From UBA11591 sp040220895 (GTDB lineage Bacteria; Bacteroidota; Bacteroidia; Flavobacteriales_E; Vicingaceae): DNA of 64,000 bases. A model generated the notes under the pieces. That model searched no databases. It was given only the letters and a program-made list of their open reading frames with translations, and had not been told where the DNA came from. Location of the stretch: NCBI GenBank assembly GCA_040220895.1, contig JAVJVY010000012.1, positions 1 through 64,000 on the forward strand, written 5' to 3'. The position numbers and the translations under genes were made by a program. This document shows, in pieces, positions 61,050 to 64,000 of this stretch (position 1 is the stretch's first letter; each line of letters begins with the position of its first letter).

Positions 61050-61535
61050 GTGAACAGTAGAATACTGCTTTTGTGTTTAATATACTTGGCCTGCAATCCC
61101 CAGCCCAGGTCCGATGAACTCAAGGGCCTGTGGAAACTGTTGTCGATGCAAGAACAGAAAAACGGGGCGACGACTTGGGAAGACTATCCAAAAAAAATGC
61201 AGGGCTACTTGCTTTATGACGGCCAAGGGTATATGTCGCTGCACATGACCATCGAAAACTATCAGCTCAAAAAACTGGATTTCAAAGATCTCTCTGATTC
61301 TTCTTCCATTGAAGAATTAAAACACCGGGCCTTGTCCTATAACTACATGGCAGCATATAAAATAGACTATGACAATAAGGTGGTTACTCATCATCGACTT
61401 TCACATTCCAATCCACTGGAATGGAATAAGTCCGTGAAGCGCAGTTTTGCCACGCACGGTGATACCCTCATTCTGGAAACAATGGATCGCCCAAAGGGCA
61501 AAATAAGGGTGACATGGATCAGGCAAATTCAATAA
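61050..61535 (+). CDS. lipocalin-like lipoprotein
   Basis: 161 residues from GTG 61050; lipobox LACN. The domain LKGLWKLLSMQEQKNG ... GYLLYDGQGYMSLHM fits the lipocalin-like group (Lipocalin_5) known from fungi and bacteria. Substrate unknown. It precedes the DoxX gene by 9 bp on the same strand, forming a two-gene unit. Confidence 0.82.
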   Translation: MNSRILLLCLIYLACNPQPRSDELKGLWKLLSMQEQKNGATTWEDYPKKMQGYLLYDGQGYMSLHMTIENYQLKKLDFKDLSDSSSIEELKHRALSYNYMAAYKIDYDNKVVTHHRLSHSNPLEWNKSVKRSFATHGDTLILETMDRPKGKIRVTWIRQIQ

Positions 61536-61544
61536 TTTAGATAA

Positions 61545-61907
61545 ATGAAAGATACAGGACTGTTTATCCTCAGGGTGGGAATTGGCCTTTTGATGGTTTC
61601 CCACGGCTGGGCAAAACTTCAGTATTTATTAGGGGGCGACATCCATTTTCCCGACCCCCTGGGTTTGGGCGAAATACCATCACTTGTGCTTGCTGTATTC
61701 GCTGAATTCTTCTGTTCTCTTATGTTAATCCTTGGAATTAAAACCCGTTGGGCGACAATTCCCCTCATCATTACCATGATTATTGCTGCCTTTGTGGTTC
61801 ACTGGAGCGATCCATGGGGCAAGAAAGAGCTAGCAGTATTGTACCTCATTCCGTTGATCAGCATTGCCCTGTCAGGACCGGGCAAGTATTCCATTGACCG
61901 CCGATAA
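61545..61907 (+). CDS. DoxX family membrane protein
   Basis: 120 residues with four helices: LFILRVGIGLLMVSHGWAK, then SLVLAVFAEFFCSLMLILG, TIPLIITMIIAAFVVH, and a last one near the end. DoxX relatives act with thiosulfate:quinone or redox systems; here only the fold is supported. Downstream of the lipocalin-like gene. Confidence 0.9.
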   Translation: MKDTGLFILRVGIGLLMVSHGWAKLQYLLGGDIHFPDPLGLGEIPSLVLAVFAEFFCSLMLILGIKTRWATIPLIITMIIAAFVVHWSDPWGKKELAVLYLIPLISIALSGPGKYSIDRR

Positions 61908-62013
61908 GTCAATCATCGTCGCGCAGTTCAGACAACAATATTCATCTAATGAAGTAATTCTAGCGTTAGGGTTGTAGGGCCACCTATGGTCGGAACTGGT
62001 AATTGCTTTAATC

Positions 62014-62655
62014 TCAGATTTGCCCTGTTAGGTTGTAGATTTTCTGGATGTTCTGAAGTTTCTTTCTGAAATCAATTTTAAGGTCAATCAATTCCCCACT
62101 GCGCATGTCAAATACCCATCCATAAACTTGTGGGAAACCATCGTGCAGGTATTTTTCCTGAACAACTGCCGTCTTGATGACATTGACACATTGCTCTTCC
62201 ACATTTAGCTCTACCAAACGGTCATACTTTTTTCCTTCGTCTGATATCCCATCTAATTCGTCCTGGTGAAGACGGTAGACATCGCGAATATTTCTAAGCC
62301 ACGGGTTTAGTATTCCCAGGTCTTTTGGCGTCATCGCCGCTTTGACACCTCCGCAGTTATAATGTCCACAGACTACGACGTTCTTTACCTCAAGGTGTTT
62401 CACGGCATATTCGATGACAGCCATCACATTTAAGTCGGTATTGTTGACAAGGTTGGCGATATTTCGATGAACGAATACTTCCCCTGGCTTAGCACCCATC
62501 ATCTCTTCTGCAGTAACGCGGCTGTCACTGCATCCGATGTACAAATATTCGGGGTTCTGATCCAAGGCCAGTTTCCTGAAAAAATCCTGTTCGGTGGCAT
62601 TTTTTTCTTTAACCCATTCCTTGTTATTCGCAAATATTTCTTCGTAAGTCATCAT
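62014..62655 (-). CDS. beta-class carbonic anhydrase
   Basis: 213 residues. Zinc and active-site residues: CSDSRV near residue 42, and CGHYNCGG near 97; the family dyad Asp-Arg is in CSDSR. It hydrates CO2 reversibly in the cytoplasm. Start ATG 62655 or 62652. Spaced 14 bp from the upstream membrane protein gene, so possibly co-transcribed. Confidence 0.95.
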   Translation of the reverse strand: MMTYEEIFANNKEWVKEKNATEQDFFRKLALDQNPEYLYIGCSDSRVTAEEMMGAKPGEVFVHRNIANLVNNTDLNVMAVIEYAVKHLEVKNVVVCGHYNCGGVKAAMTPKDLGILNPWLRNIRDVYRLHQDELDGISDEGKKYDRLVELNVEEQCVNVIKTAVVQEKYLHDGFPQVYGWVFDMRSGELIDLKIDFRKKLQNIQKIYNLTGQI

Positions 62656-62669
62656 GTTACTCGATTGTT

Positions 62670-63116
62670 TTAAGATAGATTTTCTGAAATTGCCCGGTGC
62701 AGTTCTGAGGCATTTTTAGTTCCGATTCTGAATTTGGATTTTTTGTCTTTAAAGTTCAATTCAACAGCATCGAGGCCAGTGAAATTCCACATCCAGCCCT
62801 GTCCATAGTAACGTATTCCCCATCCGTAATACCATTTATTTCTGACGATGCTTGCGCTGACAATACTGTTCATTGCTATATTCTTCTTGACCAGACCAAC
62901 GCCAAAAACCACGTTGATCTCACTCGACGAAACCGTTGTTTTCATCTTCCCAAACAGGGCATAGACCAGAAGCATGGCGATAACGACAAGAAAAAATCCC
63001 AATGTGCTATTATCCTCGTTTCCCATGTTCAGAGCAAAACCAACGATTAAAACACCCATGGTAATGATGAGGGAGATTCCCAGAATTCCGCCTCGCTGTT
63101 CTTCTTCGTAATTCAT
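62670..63116 (-). CDS. membrane protein with two helices, unknown function
   Basis: 148 residues, helices at about 12-30 and 39-55, and a soluble beta-rich C-terminal part (INVVFGVGLVKKNIAMNSI ... GWGIRYYGQGWMW) like PH-domain-type YdbS/DUF3093-like proteins. Overlaps the end of the GIY-YIG gene by 4 bp. No firm family. Confidence 0.75.
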   Translation of the reverse strand: MNYEEEQRGGILGISLIITMGVLIVGFALNMGNEDNSTLGFFLVVIAMLLVYALFGKMKTTVSSSEINVVFGVGLVKKNIAMNSIVSASIVRNKWYYGWGIRYYGQGWMWNFTGLDAVELNFKDKKSKFRIGTKNASELHRAISENLS

Positions 63117-64000
63117 AATTCCATTATTTTTTCCACTTTTTTTTGGTGTAAATACGAACGGATTATTTGCTGCACGTCCCTGTTATCTTCATAATGATTT
63201 ATACGATCCCTGAGATCATCGGGGCCAATGTCAGACTCTTCAAGGACGTAGCCAAAACCGCGATATACTCCTTTCTCTACAAGTATAACTGATTTTTCCC
63301 CTGCTTTTCTACCCTTGTCTAAAATAATGAAATCGCGGTGTACATAGGTCAGTTCGTTTACCGCATCGTTCACACGGTAGTTAAATTCATCTGCGGGCTC
63401 TTCCCCAATACATGCCCCCCGGCATTGCCTGATGGTGAAGTGAAAGCACGGACCACTCGATGGATAAAGTCCGGAAATTCCCTGACATAGTTCGTGACGC
63501 TCTATTAACCGGTACAGGTAACTGCGGGCAGACATCTTTGTGGAAAAAGAAATCAATGGGTTGACGTCTTCGGTCAAACGTTCAATGCTCAAGCGGCGAT
63601 ATCCTTCATTGGTTAAACTTTCGGTTATGCCGTAAGCGTAATATGTCCTGCGTTGAGAACGATTGAACAGCGGTTGATTGCGTTTGATTTCGTTGGATTC
63701 TTTGAGTAGGGCCACGAGTTCACTGCCGGTTTCTTCATATTCGATCCGATGGATCATGTTTTTCATTTCAATGGCCTTTTTCGAGGCATTGTTCCCCAAA
63801 TGATCGATGACTCGGCTTTTAATATGAATGCTTTTTCCAACATAGATCAGTTCATCTTTCTTGTTGAAAAAATAATAGACCCCCGTGCTTTCCGGCAGTT
63901 CGCGAATCATGTCGAGATCGACCACGGTATTCATTTTTCGCAAGAAATTTGGACTGAATAGATTTTCGCGGTTGACACCGTCCAATGACAACAAATGATC
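63113..64000 (-). CDS. GIY-YIG nuclease-domain protein, 5' end outside window
   Basis: About 295 residues are visible and the frame is open at the window edge. VYYFFNKKDELIYVGKSIHIKSRV is the GIY-YIG core, followed by the UvrC/Cho-like ESNEIKRNQPLFN. A Cys-rich part (SSGPCFHFTIRQCRGACIG) resembles the UvrC zinc or cluster motif. In Bacteroidota this is usually the second half of a DnaQ exonuclease/GIY-YIG fusion; that would need the missing 5' part. A TTG at 63994 is not a convincing start. Confidence 0.85.
   Translation of the reverse strand, partial: DHLLSLDGVNRENLFSPNFLRKMNTVVDLDMIRELPESTGVYYFFNKKDELIYVGKSIHIKSRVIDHLGNNASKKAIEMKNMIHRIEYEETGSELVALLKESNEIKRNQPLFNRSQRRTYYAYGITESLTNEGYRRLSIERLTEDVNPLISFSTKMSARSYLYRLIERHELCQGISGLYPSSGPCFHFTIRQCRGACIGEEPADEFNYRVNDAVNELTYVHRDFIILDKGRKAGEKSVILVEKGVYRGFGYVLEESDIGPDDLRDRINHYEDNRDVQQIIRSYLHQKKVEKIMEL

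Overview
The window looks like chromosome of a Bacteroidota bacterium, most likely of the Cytophagales type (inference). Grounds: TAnnTTTG-type -7 boxes in front of many genes, C-terminal sorting-domain remnants of the type IX secretion system, a quinol:cytochrome c oxidoreductase of the alternative complex III (ACIII) type, a clade II nitrous oxide reductase cluster, MeaB, and several conserved small Bacteroidota proteins. Most genes lie on the minus strand.

Layout. 1-4.6 kb: an AT-rich accessory stretch with a HEPN-like protein, a serine resolvase and a large secreted M1 peptidase/GH3 fusion, bounded by tRNA-Phe. The 3' end of that tRNA is duplicated around a small structured insertion. 4.9-9 kb: a Cys/Lys-rich secreted protein, a DEAD-box helicase, a three-gene operon of small secreted proteins, and a stand-alone LytTR regulator with candidate operator repeats in front of that operon. 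9.6-12.2 kb: formylglycine-generating enzyme and sulfatase, tail to tail. 12.2-19.8 kb: a nos cluster in the order Rrf2 regulator, cytochrome c, fasciclin protein, nosZ, NosB-like/NosL fusion, nosD, nosF, nosY. 19.9-27.2 kb: housekeeping genes (ligA, galE, sucC, a LolD-type ATPase, queG, ruvB). 27.2-38.3 kb: a respiratory operon, actABCDEF then cytochrome oxidase II and I. 38.5-43 kb: SPOR protein, infB, nusA. 43-49.7 kb: an RND efflux operon and an outer-membrane barrel. 49.8-56.7 kb: meaB, wecB, a lipoprotein, a fructosamine-kinase-like protein, a TonB receptor and a CBS protein. 56-59.7 kb: a decayed, rearranged zone with two orphan T9SS C-terminal fragments, a cut-off signal-peptide ORF, AT-rich lipoprotein genes, a four-helix-bundle protein, tRNA-Ala with a second tRNA-end insertion, and a tRNA-like remnant. 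59.7-64 kb: a His-rich lipoprotein, a FetB-like permease, a lipocalin-like lipoprotein, DoxX, carbonic anhydrase, a membrane protein and the end of a GIY-YIG protein cut by the window edge.

How the genes work together. Electrons from menaquinol pass through ACIII to a haem-copper oxidase; under low oxygen the lipoprotein NosZ can reduce N2O. A palindrome of Fur/DtxR type sits in front of the haem-rich actA operon, and an FNR-type palindrome plus a second palindrome sit in front of the nos operon.

The most novel signals are: (i) two short insertions at the 3' ends of two different tRNA genes, each regenerating the tRNA end as a 15- or 18-bp direct repeat and sharing a 113/114-bp hairpin whose stems co-vary; (ii) a 67-bp repeat present twice, about 57 kb apart, each time directly downstream of an AT-rich minus-strand gene; (iii) the M1-GH3 fusion; (iv) LytTR-type direct repeats with 21-bp phasing; and (v) promoter boxes that stop 4-6 bp before the start codon of several unrelated genes, pointing to leaderless mRNAs. 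All calls come from reading the sequence; no database search was possible.
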